Shown: positions 27,070-41,031, counted from the first letter of the stretch. The stretch is DNA of 64,000 nt from Mycobacterium sp. DL592 (GCF_011694515.1 NZ_CP050192.1:1975131-2039130); one strand, 5' to 3'. Numbers and translations are program-made. The notes: generated by a model not told the origin, from the sequence alone.

Positions 27070-28254
27070 TTACAGGCCCGGCTGATCCTCGATGATGCCG
27101 AGCCAAATCTGGGCGGCGTCCATCGCGACCTTCTCGCTGATGAACGCGTGCTGGGTTCCGGTGTAGATGTCGCGGAAGCCTCGCTCCAGGCGGCTGCCCT
27201 CCCGGATCGCCGTAGTGCCCGCGGCCAGGTGGGCCCACTCGGCGCAGTTGCGTGCCACGTCGGTGGCGTACACGGCGGCGGCGCGCATGTCGGCGCGCAG
27301 CATCGGGGTGAGGTCTGCGCCGCCGGCGACGGCGTCCTCGGCGGCACCGAACGCATCCAGGACCAACAACCTGGCCGCCCGCCAGGCCGAGACATGGTGC
27401 GCGAGGTCCTTCTGGAAGGTCGGGCGGCTGGCCAGCGACGCCATGTCGCTCATCCGGTACTTCGTCGCTGCCAGGGCCTGGACGTCGTCGAGCATGCTCT
27501 TGGCCACGCCCAGCGCCCACGACGCGTGGCCTGCGGCGGTCACCGGCATCAGCCCCATCCGGGTGGCCGGTGAACTACCCCGGTTCGGGATCCGGGAGAA
27601 AAGCGGGAAAGTCCGGCGGGTCGGCACGAAGACATCCTCGACGCTGTAGTCGTAGGAACCGGTTGCTTTGAGCCCCTGGACATGCCAGCCGTCCTTGAAC
27701 ACGATCTCCTCGCGCGGGATCACCGCCACCTGCATGTCCGGGAGCCCGTCGGCTGCCATCCGCGGCTGGCCGTCATCGAGCGGGAAGAAACCTGCGCACA
27801 CGTACTCCGAGTGGCCGGTGCCCGACCCGAAGCTCCAGGACCCCGTCACCCGGTACCCACCATCGACCGCGGTGCCCTGGCCGTTGGGAAAGAACTGCCC
27901 GCCCATCGTCACCTTGTTGTCGTTGGCGGTGAACACCTCGGCGAACCCGTCGTCGGGCAGATATGCGGCTACCGCGAATGCCGAGGGCAGGTTCGCGATG
28001 CCGATCCAGCCGAAGGACCCGTCCTGCCAGGCCATCTCAATCCAGGTCTCGATCATCTCGGCGAAGGTCGGTTCGACACCGCCTGCCTCGACGGGGTTGA
28101 ACGACGTCATCAGGCCGCTGCCCCACATCTCCTCGACGATCGCCGGCGACATCGTGCGCAACTGCTCGGACTCGGCGGCCTGGGCGGCCACCAGATCGCG
28201 CATCCCGCGCGCGACGGTCAGAACCTGATCCCCCGCTTCGACAGTCGACGTCAC
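27070..28254 (-). CDS. Acyl-CoA dehydrogenase-fold flavin hydroxylase/dehydrogenase (HsaA-like group)
   Basis: About 394 residues of the acyl-CoA dehydrogenase fold, nearer the two-component flavin monooxygenases (HsaA/HpaB-like) than to true FadE enzymes. It has GSFGWIGIANLPSAFAVAAY, YRVTGSWSFGSGTGHSEYVC (substrate/flavin strand) and LKATGSYDYSVEDVFVPTRR. GTG 28254 is preferred, with CGGAGA upstream; an in-frame start at 28299 would add 15 residues. No flavin reductase gene is adjacent. The substrate is unknown, perhaps an aromatic or steroid-derived phenol. Confidence 0.8.
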   Translation of the reverse strand: MTSTVEAGDQVLTVARGMRDLVAAQAAESEQLRTMSPAIVEEMWGSGLMTSFNPVEAGGVEPTFAEMIETWIEMAWQDGSFGWIGIANLPSAFAVAAYLPDDGFAEVFTANDNKVTMGGQFFPNGQGTAVDGGYRVTGSWSFGSGTGHSEYVCAGFFPLDDGQPRMAADGLPDMQVAVIPREEIVFKDGWHVQGLKATGSYDYSVEDVFVPTRRTFPLFSRIPNRGSSPATRMGLMPVTAAGHASWALGVAKSMLDDVQALAATKYRMSDMASLASRPTFQKDLAHHVSAWRAARLLVLDAFGAAEDAVAGGADLTPMLRADMRAAAVYATDVARNCAEWAHLAAGTTAIREGSRLERGFRDIYTGTQHAFISEKVAMDAAQIWLGIIEDQPGL

Positions 28255-28489
28255 TGAAATCTCCGATCTTGACGCGGTGGGCTGCACGGCAGTGAACAAC
28301 CTTGAAAAACTGTATAGCCCCGAGCCGGGCGCAGGGGCAAGAAGCGGGACTCGTCAGATTTGCTCGGCCTGCGGCACGCCCGCTGATGGGCCATAGTTCA
28401 CGGGAGCGACTCGCAGACCTCGCCGTGGCGAAACATGGCGATGCCACACTGCGGTCCTCAACTAGCTGTCTAGAAGCAGGGAGCAGGCA

Positions 28490-31018
<2,529 letters not shown>

Positions 31019-31095
31019 GGGCCCCGGCCTCAGTCCTCATCTTCGGTCGATGTTCGACGGTTGAACGCGCGCTGAATCGCGAGCGGGCTGCCACA

Positions 31096-31926
31096 GTGGG
31101 TGGTGTGTACACCGAACACCGTGAGGTCAACCGCGCGATGTGGGACGAGCGCGCCCCGGCGCATGCGGCATCGCCGGACTATGCGGTTCAACAATTGATC
31201 GCCGATCCGAACCGACTCTCCGACGTCGTCCGATTCGACGTTCCCCGACTGGGTGCGTTGTCCGGACTGCGCGCGGTTCACCTGCAGTGCCATATCGGCA
31301 CGGACACGATCTCGCTGGCCCGTCTCGGGGCGCGGATGACCGGGCTGGACTTCTCCCGCGCCGCACTGGAGATCGCCCGCGGGATCGCCTCGGCGGCGGG
31401 GGTGAGCGTCGACTACGTCGAATCCGACGTCTATGCGGCACCGGAAGTGTTGTGCGGGAACGTTTTCGATCTCGTGTACACCGGAATCGGGGCGCTGGTG
31501 TGGCTGCCCGACGTCGGTCGCTGGGCCGAATCGGTCGCCCGTTTGCTGCGGCCGGGCGGCCGGCTGTTCCTGCGCGAAGGTCACCCGGTGCTGTGGTCGG
31601 TCGACGAGACCCGCACGGACGTGATCGCGCTGGCATATCCGTACTTCGAACACGAGGAGCCGTTACGGTTTGACGCCTCGGAGACTTATGTGCAGACCGA
31701 CGCGGTCTTCACCAACGCCGAGTCGCGGGAGTGGAACCACGGCATGGGTGAGATCGTCACCGCGATACTCGACGCCGGCCTGCGCCTGACCATGTTCGTC
31801 GAACACGACTCGGTGCCCTGGGATGCACTGCCCGGGCGGATGCGCGAGGACGGCGGCGAATGGCGGCTGATCGAGCACGGTGACCGGCTGCCGCTGAGCT
31901 ATACGTTGCAGGCGGTCAAACCTTGA
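31096..31926 (+). CDS. Class I SAM-dependent methyltransferase
   Basis: 276 residues (or 273 if it starts at GTG 31105). The SAM-binding core is AVHLQCHIGTDTISLARLGA, with the acidic residue of motif II in RMTGLDFSRAALEIA, and VDYVESDVYAAPEV and RLLRPGGRLFLREGHPVLW follow. In motif I the glycines are partly replaced (CHIGTDT), as in other mycobacterial relatives. The substrate is unknown. It lies between glgP and a convergent DDN-like gene. Confidence 0.85.
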   Translation: MGGVYTEHREVNRAMWDERAPAHAASPDYAVQQLIADPNRLSDVVRFDVPRLGALSGLRAVHLQCHIGTDTISLARLGARMTGLDFSRAALEIARGIASAAGVSVDYVESDVYAAPEVLCGNVFDLVYTGIGALVWLPDVGRWAESVARLLRPGGRLFLREGHPVLWSVDETRTDVIALAYPYFEHEEPLRFDASETYVQTDAVFTNAESREWNHGMGEIVTAILDAGLRLTMFVEHDSVPWDALPGRMREDGGEWRLIEHGDRLPLSYTLQAVKP

Positions 31927-31927
31927 G

Positions 31928-32404
31928 CTATCCGGTCGGTGTCAGGATCACCACGGGGATTTCCCGGCCGGTGCGCTGCTGGTACTCGGTGAAATACGGA
32001 TACATCGCCACCAACCGCTGCCACAGCTCGCCGCGCTGTTCGGCAGGAGCCAGTTCGGCGCGCACCGTAATCTCCCGATCCCGCAGCCGCGCAACGGCTT
32101 CCGGGTTCGCCTGCAGATTCAGCCACCACGTGGGGTTCGAGTCGCTACCAGCGTACGCCGCAGCGATGACCAGCCGGTCGCCGTCCTGGAGGTAGATCAG
32201 CGGCACCGTCCGCTGCTTGCCGCTCTTGCGGCCGGTCACGGTGAGCAGCATGGTCGGGTAGTTCGGGTTCTGCGCCGCGCCACCGGTCGCCCGGTACAGC
32301 GTCGCGTGCAGATCGCTGAACGTGCGCGTCACCGGCCGCATCCACGGGCGGCTCATCAGCCGTCCGGCAAGGCTGAACAGTCGCGAGCCCCGGTTCTGCG
32401 TCAT
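31928..32404 (-). CDS. Deazaflavin-dependent nitroreductase family protein (DDN-like)
   Basis: 158 residues of the split-barrel F420-binding family: LYRATGGAAQNPNYPTMLLT, TVTGRKSGKQRTVPLIYLQD then DRLVIAAAYAGSDSNPTWWL and NLQANPEAVARL. M. tuberculosis Ddn of this family reduces quinones and nitroimidazoles with F420H2. The stop lies one base after the convergent methyltransferase stop, and the CitE-like gene lies nine bases upstream on the same strand, so these two probably share an mRNA. Confidence 0.9.
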   Translation of the reverse strand: MTQNRGSRLFSLAGRLMSRPWMRPVTRTFSDLHATLYRATGGAAQNPNYPTMLLTVTGRKSGKQRTVPLIYLQDGDRLVIAAAYAGSDSNPTWWLNLQANPEAVARLRDREITVRAELAPAEQRGELWQRLVAMYPYFTEYQQRTGREIPVVILTPTG

Positions 32405-32413
32405 CGACTCGTC

Positions 32414-33334
32414 CTAGTAGTGGTAGGTGTCCGACGGCGCGCTGGCGTGGACCGCCTGATCGTCGAACTCCGAGACCTCGATGCCGTAGGCGCGGGCCAG
32501 GTCGAGGATCTTGTTGGCGCGCGCGATCCGCGGCAGATCCGAGCCGTTGCGGATCTCGCCGCCGTCGCGCTCGAACTCGGCGAAGAACTCCTTGGCCCAG
32601 GTGATCTCTTCCTGCGACGGCGCGAGCCCTTCGTTGACCGTCGGACACTGATCCGGCGTCAGGCAGATCTTGCCGGTCATGCCGAACTCGGCGGAGACCG
32701 CGGTGGCCTCGCTGAGTTTGAGTGCGCTCGAGCCCACGGTCGGGCCGTCGATCGGGCCCGGCAGGTGCGCCGCCTTGGCGGCGATGGTGAACCGCGACCG
32801 CGCATAGGCCAGCGTGGCCGGATTGTCGCCGAACCCGGTGTCGCGGCGGAAGTCGCCGATGCCGAACGCCAGCCGGAAGGTTCCCTTCGCGGACGCGATC
32901 TCGGTGATCCGCTCCAGTCCGCGCGCGGTCTCGACCAGGGCGACGATCGGGGTGTTGGGCAGCCGCTTGGCGGTCTCGGTGACATGGTCGACGGACTCGA
33001 CCATCGCCAGCATCACCCCACCGAGCGACGTGGTGGCCAACGCCTCGAGGTCATCGGCCCACCACGGCGTGCCGAAGCCGTTGATGCGCACCCAGTCGCT
33101 GTTGCCGGCCGCCAGCCATGCCACCACGTTGTCCCGCGCCGATGTCTTGTCCTTCGGTGCGACGGCGTCCTCGATGTCGAGCACGACGATGTCGGCACGC
33201 GAGCGCACCGCCGCCGCGAACTTGTCGGCGTGGGCGCCGTTGACCAGCAGCCAGCTGCGGGCCAGCACCGGGTCGATGCGGAATCCGACGTCGTGGGACT
33301 CGTTGGAATCCCAGCCGCTGCTCTGGTCGTACAT
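32414..33334 (-). CDS. CitE-like CoA ester lyase (HpcH/HpaI aldolase family)
   Basis: 306 residues of the citrate-lyase-beta TIM barrel: RSWLLVNGAHADKFAAAV, DIVVLDIEDAVAPKDKTSAR (catalytic acid region), VRINGFGTPW, IVALVETARGLERITEI and CLTPDQCPTVNEGLAPSQEE. Stand-alone members cleave or hydrolyse malyl-CoA, citramalyl-CoA or related beta-hydroxyacyl-CoA. ATG 33334 is the family-like start; the frame is open for 37 further codons upstream. A DDN-like gene follows nine bases downstream. No citrate lyase alpha or gamma subunits are nearby. Confidence 0.88.
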   Translation of the reverse strand: MYDQSSGWDSNESHDVGFRIDPVLARSWLLVNGAHADKFAAAVRSRADIVVLDIEDAVAPKDKTSARDNVVAWLAAGNSDWVRINGFGTPWWADDLEALATTSLGGVMLAMVESVDHVTETAKRLPNTPIVALVETARGLERITEIASAKGTFRLAFGIGDFRRDTGFGDNPATLAYARSRFTIAAKAAHLPGPIDGPTVGSSALKLSEATAVSAEFGMTGKICLTPDQCPTVNEGLAPSQEEITWAKEFFAEFERDGGEIRNGSDLPRIARANKILDLARAYGIEVSEFDDQAVHASAPSDTYHY

Positions 33335-33456
33335 GGTGTTGCCCTGGCGCCTTTCCTGCCGCGAATGTGCAGCACCATCCTGGCAGCAGCGGGGTGCTGC
33401 ACCGACGGCAGGTCGTTGCCCGGCCGGTGCGACTGTGGCAGGCATAAGCTGACGCC

Positions 33457-34425
33457 ATGGTCAAAGCCGGTCGCATCGTGTCGCTCTGGCGATATCCCGT
33501 GAAATCGATGGCCGGCGAGCGGATCGCCAACGCGCAGATCGGAACGCTCGGTCTGCATGCCGATCGCACCTGGGCGGTGCGCGACGTCGAACACGACACC
33601 ACGACCAGCGCCAAGAAGCTGCCGGGACTGCTGTGGTGCACGGCCCGCTACGCGCAGCCGCCGGCCGCCGACGCCGGGCCGGGGCGCGCGCCGGAAGTGA
33701 TCGTCGGGCTGCCCGACGGCCGGGAGTTCTCCAGCGCCGATCCCGGTGTGCACCGGGCGTTGTCGGAGTACGTCGACCACGACGTCGAACTGCGGCCGCT
33801 GCCACCTATTTCCGACCGTCACCAGTACCGCACCCCGATGGCCACCAAGAGCGACCTGCGGACGATCTTCGGCCTCGCCGACGACGAGCCGTTGCCGGAC
33901 CTGTCGATGTTTCCGGTGCGCAAGCTCGCCGAGATCACCCGGTATGCCACCCCGGTCGGCAGCTATGTCGATGCCTACCCGGTGCACATCCTGACCACGC
34001 AGAGCCTGGCCGCGATGGCGGCGGTGGCCCCTGATTCCGATTTCGACGTGCGGCGATTCCGGCCGACGGTCCTGGTGGATGCCGCCTCGGACTCGGCGCA
34101 TCCGGAGTGGGACTGGTGCGGTGGAGTGCTGCACGGTCCGCACGCCGACCTGGCGCCGCTGATCCCGACCATCCGCTGCGTCATGCCGTCGCACGAGCAG
34201 CCCGAGCTCAAGCAGGATCGCGACGTCACCCGGGCCATCGCTACCCACTCGAGGCGTTGTCTGGGCGCGTACGGCGACGTCGCGAAACCGGGCGTGATCG
34301 CCGAAGGCGATGTGCTGCAACTGGAACCGCCGCAGCGGGCGAATACGGAGACCGGTGCGGTGAAAGTCAAACGAATGGTGATGCGTGCCTTCTCCGCCGC
34401 CATCCCCAACGGAGGAAGGAACTGA
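33457..34425 (+). CDS. MOSC-domain protein
   Basis: 322 residues. An N-terminal beta-barrel domain (RIVSLWRYPVKSMAGERIAN) is followed by a MOSC domain (FRPTVLVDAASDSAHPEWDW, then CVMPSHEQPEL and ITRAIATHSRR-like regions). MOSC proteins bind a molybdenum-pterin cofactor and act in N-hydroxylated-compound reduction or sulfur transfer. The Cys in RCVMPS sits where many MOSC domains ligate molybdenum. It is translationally close to the next small gene: the stop is one base before that start, and a GGAGGAAGGA site lies inside this coding region. Confidence 0.88.
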   Translation: MVKAGRIVSLWRYPVKSMAGERIANAQIGTLGLHADRTWAVRDVEHDTTTSAKKLPGLLWCTARYAQPPAADAGPGRAPEVIVGLPDGREFSSADPGVHRALSEYVDHDVELRPLPPISDRHQYRTPMATKSDLRTIFGLADDEPLPDLSMFPVRKLAEITRYATPVGSYVDAYPVHILTTQSLAAMAAVAPDSDFDVRRFRPTVLVDAASDSAHPEWDWCGGVLHGPHADLAPLIPTIRCVMPSHEQPELKQDRDVTRAIATHSRRCLGAYGDVAKPGVIAEGDVLQLEPPQRANTETGAVKVKRMVMRAFSAAIPNGGRN

Positions 34426-34426
34426 C

Positions 34427-34612
34427 ATGCGCAATGTCGTCGGTGGTCTCGGTGTTCTGGTGGCGCTGTTCGGCCTGCTGTTCACCCTGCAGGGTTTCGG
34501 GGCGGTGCAGGGCAGCCCGATGAGCAATACGACGACGTGGTCGGTGCTCGGACCGCTCATCGCCCTGATCGGCGTCGGTGTCGCCATCGCGGCCTGGCGG
34601 CCGAGGCGCTAG
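34427..34612 (+). CDS. Small two-helix membrane protein
   Basis: 61 residues with two hydrophobic helices (VGGLGVLVALFGLLFTLQG and SVLGPLIALIGVGVAIAAW) joined by a short polar loop, and a basic C-terminus that should face the cytosol. It has a strong ribosome binding site, GGAGGAAGGA, and follows the MOSC gene by one base, so translation is probably coupled. Function unknown. Its TAG stop overlaps the stop of the convergent MenC-like gene in a shared CTAG. Confidence 0.75.
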   Translation: MRNVVGGLGVLVALFGLLFTLQGFGAVQGSPMSNTTTWSVLGPLIALIGVGVAIAAWRPRR

Positions 34613-35586
34613 AGCAGGTGCTGAACGGTCCGCAATCGTTCACGCCACCAGGCGACCCGCTCGGCGTCGGTGACCGCGAAGCGCTGCAGGAGATCGCGGT
34701 CCGGCGCGGCCGGCATCGGCGCGACCGGCAGGTGGCCGTCCACCGGGATCAGTGAACGGCCCGGCGAGACCAGATCGCCCGCCAGCGCCATGACGGTGGC
34801 CAGGCCACAGGCGAAGGGCAGGTCGGGCAGCACGCCCGCCACCGCAAGCCCACCGGCGAGGCCGATGCTGCTGTCCGGCGGCGAGGAGACGACGCAGGGG
34901 ATGTCGTAGGACTCGGCGACCCGCAGCGTGCGGCGAACACCCCCGAGCGGCCCGACCGTGAGGACGGCGACGTCGGCGGCGTCGGCGAGGTCGAGGCCGA
35001 ACGGGTCGGGCGCATCGCGGATCGATTCGTCGGCGGCGATGCGCACGTCGACTCGCCTGCGTACGGCGGCCAACTCCGCCAGCGTCGCGCACGGCTGCTC
35101 GACGAACTCCAGCCCGCCTGCGGCGGCGTCGAGGGCCGCGATCGCGGTGACGGCGGTGTCGACGTCCCACGCTCCCCCGGCGTCACAGCGGATGGCGGCC
35201 GCCGGTCCGAGGGCGGCGCGCACCGCTTCGAGCCGGGCGATGTCCTCCGGCAGCGAGTCCGGGTGCGCGGCCACCCGCACGTCGGCCGCCGGGCAGCCAC
35301 TCTGCGACGCCATGGCAGTGGCCTCGGCGGGGTCGACGGCCGCAACGGTGACCGCGACCGGCACCCGTCCGCGCACCGGATCCGGCCAGCCGACGGTTCC
35401 CGCTTCGACCGCCGCGGTCAGGAACCGCACCGCGTGCAGATCTGTCGCAGCGGCGGGCGGGCTGAACTCACCCCAGCCCTGCGGGCCTTCCAGAAGCATC
35501 CCCTCGCGACCGGCGAAACCGGGATAGCCATCGCGGACCGGGATCGCGAATACCGGCGCGTTGTCGAAGTCGATCAGGGTTTGCAC
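34609..35586 (-). CDS. Enolase-superfamily protein, MenC-like but without the catalytic lysines
   Basis: 325 residues clearly related to mycobacterial o-succinylbenzoate synthase (MenC): DNAPVFAIPV, GWGEFSPPAA, EQPCATLAELAAVRRRVDV then RIAADESI. The metal ligands are kept (Asp in RCDAGGAW, Glu in FVEQPC, Asp in AADES). The catalytic KxK motif reads D-V-R in PAADVRVAAHPDS, and the third catalytic Lys (VLKV in M. tuberculosis MenC as I recall it) is Thr in VLTVGPLGG. It therefore should not make o-succinylbenzoate by the normal mechanism. GTG 35586 fits the family start. It is cotranscribed with MTHFR, ten bases upstream. No other menaquinone gene is present. Confidence 0.8.
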   Translation of the reverse strand: MQTLIDFDNAPVFAIPVRDGYPGFAGREGMLLEGPQGWGEFSPPAAATDLHAVRFLTAAVEAGTVGWPDPVRGRVPVAVTVAAVDPAEATAMASQSGCPAADVRVAAHPDSLPEDIARLEAVRAALGPAAAIRCDAGGAWDVDTAVTAIAALDAAAGGLEFVEQPCATLAELAAVRRRVDVRIAADESIRDAPDPFGLDLADAADVAVLTVGPLGGVRRTLRVAESYDIPCVVSSPPDSSIGLAGGLAVAGVLPDLPFACGLATVMALAGDLVSPGRSLIPVDGHLPVAPMPAAPDRDLLQRFAVTDAERVAWWRERLRTVQHLL

Positions 35587-35596
35587 GGGCGCCGGG

Positions 35597-36490
35597 TTAC
35601 GAAGGAGACGGTGACCAGTAGGCAAGCATCTCGGCGAACGTCTCGAACGCCGCCTTCGACATGCCGTAGGTGGCCTCGAAGTGGATGCTCAGCGGGAAGC
35701 CGAGGTCGCCGACCCCGTCGATGATGCGTTTGTAGAGGTCGACGAGCATCTTGCGTTTGACGTCGGGTTCGTTGCCGGCCAGGGTCGCGACGAAGTCCTG
35801 TTCGGCGGCCACCAGCGCGTTACCGGGGTCCTGGATCAGCCAATTGATCAGTCCGACACGGGTTTCGACCTTGGGAACGAAACCGAACGAGAGCAGGATC
35901 TCCGGGCGGTGGTCGTGCTCGCGGGCGAAGTCGGTCAGGAACCCCACGATGGCATCGGAGTACAGCAGTTGGGTCATGCCGTATGTCGCGCCCTGACCGC
36001 ACTTGAAGCCGAACCGTCCTTCCTCGCCCTCGCGGGTGGGAATCAGGATGACGCCCCGGTTGGGCACCAGGTCGCGGTAGATGGTCAGCGCGTCGGTGGG
36101 AGCGACGCCGGAGCCCTCGCCGTCACTCATCGTGCGGGGAACGCCGACGAACGCGATGCCCTCCATCCCGGCGGTAAGCAGTTCGGTCAATCGGGCACGC
36201 AGCGTGGTCTCGTCCATGAAAGCGGTGACCTGGGTGCACAGTCCGCGGAAGCCGGGAAGTTCCGGCGCGATACGTGACCAGTAGTCCAGCACGTCGAGCT
36301 TGGGCTTCATCTCGACCGGACGGTCGTCGTCCTCGGCGATCATGCCGGGGATCATCACGTGCCGGATCGCCCCGTGCAGCCCTGTTTCGGCGGAGTACCG
36401 CATGACCTTGCGAGCCTCGTCCAGAATTTCCTCGGGACCGCGGTCGGTATTCGGTGGCACGAGTTCGAGCGCGACCGTGTTGAGGGGCAC
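35597..36490 (-). CDS. Non-canonical mycobacterial methylenetetrahydrofolate reductase
   Basis: About 297 residues matching the M. tuberculosis Rv2172c type: LELVPPNTDRGPEEILDEAR, HVMIPGMIAEDDDRPVEMKP, GLCTQVTAFMDE, AFVGVPRTMSDGEGSGVAPT and FGFKCGQGATYGMTQLLYSD. Homologues in M. smegmatis and M. tuberculosis are reported as MTHFRs that differ from classical FAD-dependent MetF. The product, 5-methyl-THF, feeds methionine synthesis. GTG 36490 has AGGAG seven bases upstream; TTG 36493 is the alternative. The MenC-like gene follows ten bases downstream. Confidence 0.85.
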   Translation of the reverse strand: MPLNTVALELVPPNTDRGPEEILDEARKVMRYSAETGLHGAIRHVMIPGMIAEDDDRPVEMKPKLDVLDYWSRIAPELPGFRGLCTQVTAFMDETTLRARLTELLTAGMEGIAFVGVPRTMSDGEGSGVAPTDALTIYRDLVPNRGVILIPTREGEEGRFGFKCGQGATYGMTQLLYSDAIVGFLTDFAREHDHRPEILLSFGFVPKVETRVGLINWLIQDPGNALVAAEQDFVATLAGNEPDVKRKMLVDLYKRIIDGVGDLGFPLSIHFEATYGMSKAAFETFAEMLAYWSPSPS

Positions 36491-36699
36491 CAAGCTGCTC
36501 CTGATCAGACGACAGGGAATGCATCACCATACCGACCGGACTTCAGACAGGCGTTCAGGACTGCCCACATCCCGCCTGCCAGGACATCTGCCGGTAGATG
36601 GGGCAAACTTCTGTTCGGGACTCGGCCGGGGGGTAGCTTCGGTGGGTGTCGGCGGCCCGGCTTCGGGTGCCATGGCGGAATCGTGCGGAGGGTGAGCCG

Positions 36700-36924
36700 A
36701 TGAGGCGTTCGACGGGACGGCGTTGGGCGATTCTTCTGACCGCGGCGGCCCTCATGGTCGTGGCGGCATGCGCCAAGCCCGCGGAGGCGCCGCAGCAGTC
36801 CACGACCAGTGGATCGGTCCAGCCCACCAGCAAAGCGGTCAATGGTGGTCCCAACTCGTTCAGCCCGAAACCCCTGCCGCCGCTGACACCCGTGGTACCG
36901 ACCCAAGGTGCAGCCACGCCGTGA
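36700..36924 (+). CDS. Small lipoprotein
   Basis: 74 residues with a lipoprotein signal peptide (RRSTGRRWAILLTAAALMVV then AAC, lipobox VAAC) and a short, Pro/Ser/Thr-rich mature part without evident domain. ATG 36700 is preceded by GGAGGGTGAG. It should be anchored to the outer face of the cytoplasmic membrane. Function unknown. Transcription runs toward furA, but 75 bases and the furA promoter intervene. Confidence 0.8.
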   Translation: MRRSTGRRWAILLTAAALMVVAACAKPAEAPQQSTTSGSVQPTSKAVNGGPNSFSPKPLPPLTPVVPTQGAATP

Positions 36925-36962
36925 CCGTGATCGAGGACTCACGACACGCTGGAAACTTAGTC

Positions 36963-36999
36963 TTGACTCAGTCCAGAAAACGGTGGAAGTATCTGCCGT
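36963..36999 (+). promoter_or_regulatory. furA promoter with overlapping FurA operator
   Basis: TTGACT (36963-36968) as -35 and TATCTG (36990-36995) as -10, followed at once by the GTG start of furA at 37000, so the transcript is leaderless or nearly so. The spacer begins CAGTCCAGAAAA. This reproduces the known M. tuberculosis furA promoter layout, in which FurA binds an AT-rich stretch between the two boxes and represses its own operon with katG. Confidence 0.7.
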
Positions 37000-39679
<2,680 letters not shown>

Positions 39680-39697
39680 CAGCAGTCCCTTAACAGC

Positions 39698-39729
39698 GAA
39701 ACCCCGCGGACCTCGGTCCGCGGGGTTTC
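39698..39729. terminator. Strong hairpin terminator after katG
   Basis: A perfect 15-bp inverted repeat, arms 39698-39712 (GAAACCCCGCGGACC) and 39715-39729, with a very tight loop and a TTTC/GAAA base. It separates katG from the convergent small secreted protein gene and can act in both directions. Confidence 0.9.
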
Positions 39730-39739
39730 GTCATTGTGG

Positions 39740-40051
39740 CTAGTTGCAGGCGCCGGCGTTGACCCAACGGCCGTTCCAGCCCACGCACCCGGTGACCGCC
39801 GGCGGTGGCGGCGGCGGAGGCGGCGGGTAGTCCTCGGGCAGCGGCGCGTAGTAGGCCGGCGGCGGCACATACGGGGCCACCACGTCAGCCAGGTTGGCGC
39901 AGCCGCTGACCGTGACGCGCCGGCCTGCGCTGGCGCAGACGTCGGCGTTGGCATCGCCACTGGGCTGGATGGTCGTGACCGTCAGCGGGAGGCCGGCGAG
40001 GGCGAACACCACCGCGGCGGCACCCCCCAGAGTTCGCACCGAATACTTCAT
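39740..40051 (-). CDS. Small secreted Cys-containing, Pro-rich protein
   Basis: 103 residues: signal peptide (about 1-35, GDANA-DVC), then DVCASAGRRVTVSGCANLAD, the same two-Cys module as in the protein at 12224-12505, a Pro/Tyr-rich spacer with nine consecutive prolines, and a C-terminal TGCVGWNGRWVNAGACN with two further cysteines. This is a conserved mycobacterial secreted type of unknown function. ATG 40051 has AAAGGGG upstream; the frame is open further upstream but out of character. Confidence 0.82.
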   Translation of the reverse strand: MKYSVRTLGGAAAVVFALAGLPLTVTTIQPSGDANADVCASAGRRVTVSGCANLADVVAPYVPPPAYYAPLPEDYPPPPPPPPPAVTGCVGWNGRWVNAGACN

Positions 40052-40161
40052 AGCCGGTCCCCTTTCCTCGTCGGCCGAGCCGGGTTCGGACGTGCTGGGG
40101 AGTATATCGACGCCCGCTGTGCGCACCACCGATCCGCGTATCGCCGCAGGCAGTCGGCCCG

Positions 40162-41031
40162 TCAGCCGACCGTGCTGCGACGGCGTCGGCGCCACATCAC
40201 CCCGGTGGTCACGGCCGCTGCGAGGAGCACTCCGAGCGCTAGCAGCCACGGCCAGCCGCCGTGGGTGTAGACCCAGCCCGCCACCGCTCGCTGGATTCGG
40301 CCCGCGGCGTCGATCACCGGGTCCTGGGCACTGCCGCTGCCACTGAAGAGCCGGATCTCGTAGACGCCGTAGTAGCCGACGTAGAGCCCGACGAGCACCA
40401 GGACGACACCGCTGACCCGGTTGACGTAGGGAAGCACCCGGCGCATGCGATCGACCAGAGTCGAGTTGGCGAGCGCGACCGCCACCGCGAGCACCCCGAC
40501 GACGAGGGCCAGCCCGGCCGCATAGGCCACGTAGGCGGCCAGGCCGTCGAGCAGCGGACCGCCGCGGGCCGCACTGCCGGTCACGGCGAGGAACGGGCCG
40601 ATGGTGCACGACAGGGATGCGATCGCATATCCCACGCCGTAGCCGAACATCGACCCGACCTTCGCGGTGGGCGTCCACCGGCTGCCGAGCCGGGCGGCCC
40701 CCGATCCCATGCCGCCGAGTTCGCGCCCGGCGGCAAGCCAAAGACCAAGGGCAACAAGGGAGATCCCGACGACGACGGTGAGGTACGGCGCATAGCGCTG
40801 CACCGTCGAGGCGATCGACACGGTCAGCAGGCCGAAGGATCCGAACACCACGAGGAACCCCAGTGCCATCGCGAGGGTGGCAACGAGCGCTCGCCCCACC
40901 GCCGTCAGACGGCTGGACTGCTCACCGTTGACGACCAGCGCGAGGTAGGCCGGCAGCATCGCGAAGCCGCAGGGGTTGAACGCCGCGACCATTCCGGCGG
41001 CGAACGCCAGACCGACGAGGTTCTGGTCCAC
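40162..41031 (-). CDS. CcdA/DsbD-type thiol-disulfide membrane transporter
   Basis: 289 residues with six core helices and extra C-terminal segments. The two redox cysteines of the CcdA family are present: Cys21 in AFNPCGFAMLP and Cys142 in SLSCTIGPFL. The family passes electrons from cytoplasmic thioredoxin to extracytoplasmic thiol proteins. It lies six bases downstream of the Mpt53-like thioredoxin gene, the same pairing as Rv2878c-Rv2877c in M. tuberculosis, so it should keep that thioredoxin in its proper redox state. The start is GTG 41031. Confidence 0.9.
   Translation of the reverse strand: MDQNLVGLAFAAGMVAAFNPCGFAMLPAYLALVVNGEQSSRLTAVGRALVATLAMALGFLVVFGSFGLLTVSIASTVQRYAPYLTVVVGISLVALGLWLAAGRELGGMGSGAARLGSRWTPTAKVGSMFGYGVGYAIASLSCTIGPFLAVTGSAARGGPLLDGLAAYVAYAAGLALVVGVLAVAVALANSTLVDRMRRVLPYVNRVSGVVLVLVGLYVGYYGVYEIRLFSGSGSAQDPVIDAAGRIQRAVAGWVYTHGGWPWLLALGVLLAAAVTTGVMWRRRRRSTVG

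Noticed and set aside
36494..36699. Possible cobalamin riboswitch before the MTHFR gene
   Set aside because: No B12-box sequence is visible on the minus strand in this 200-base leader.
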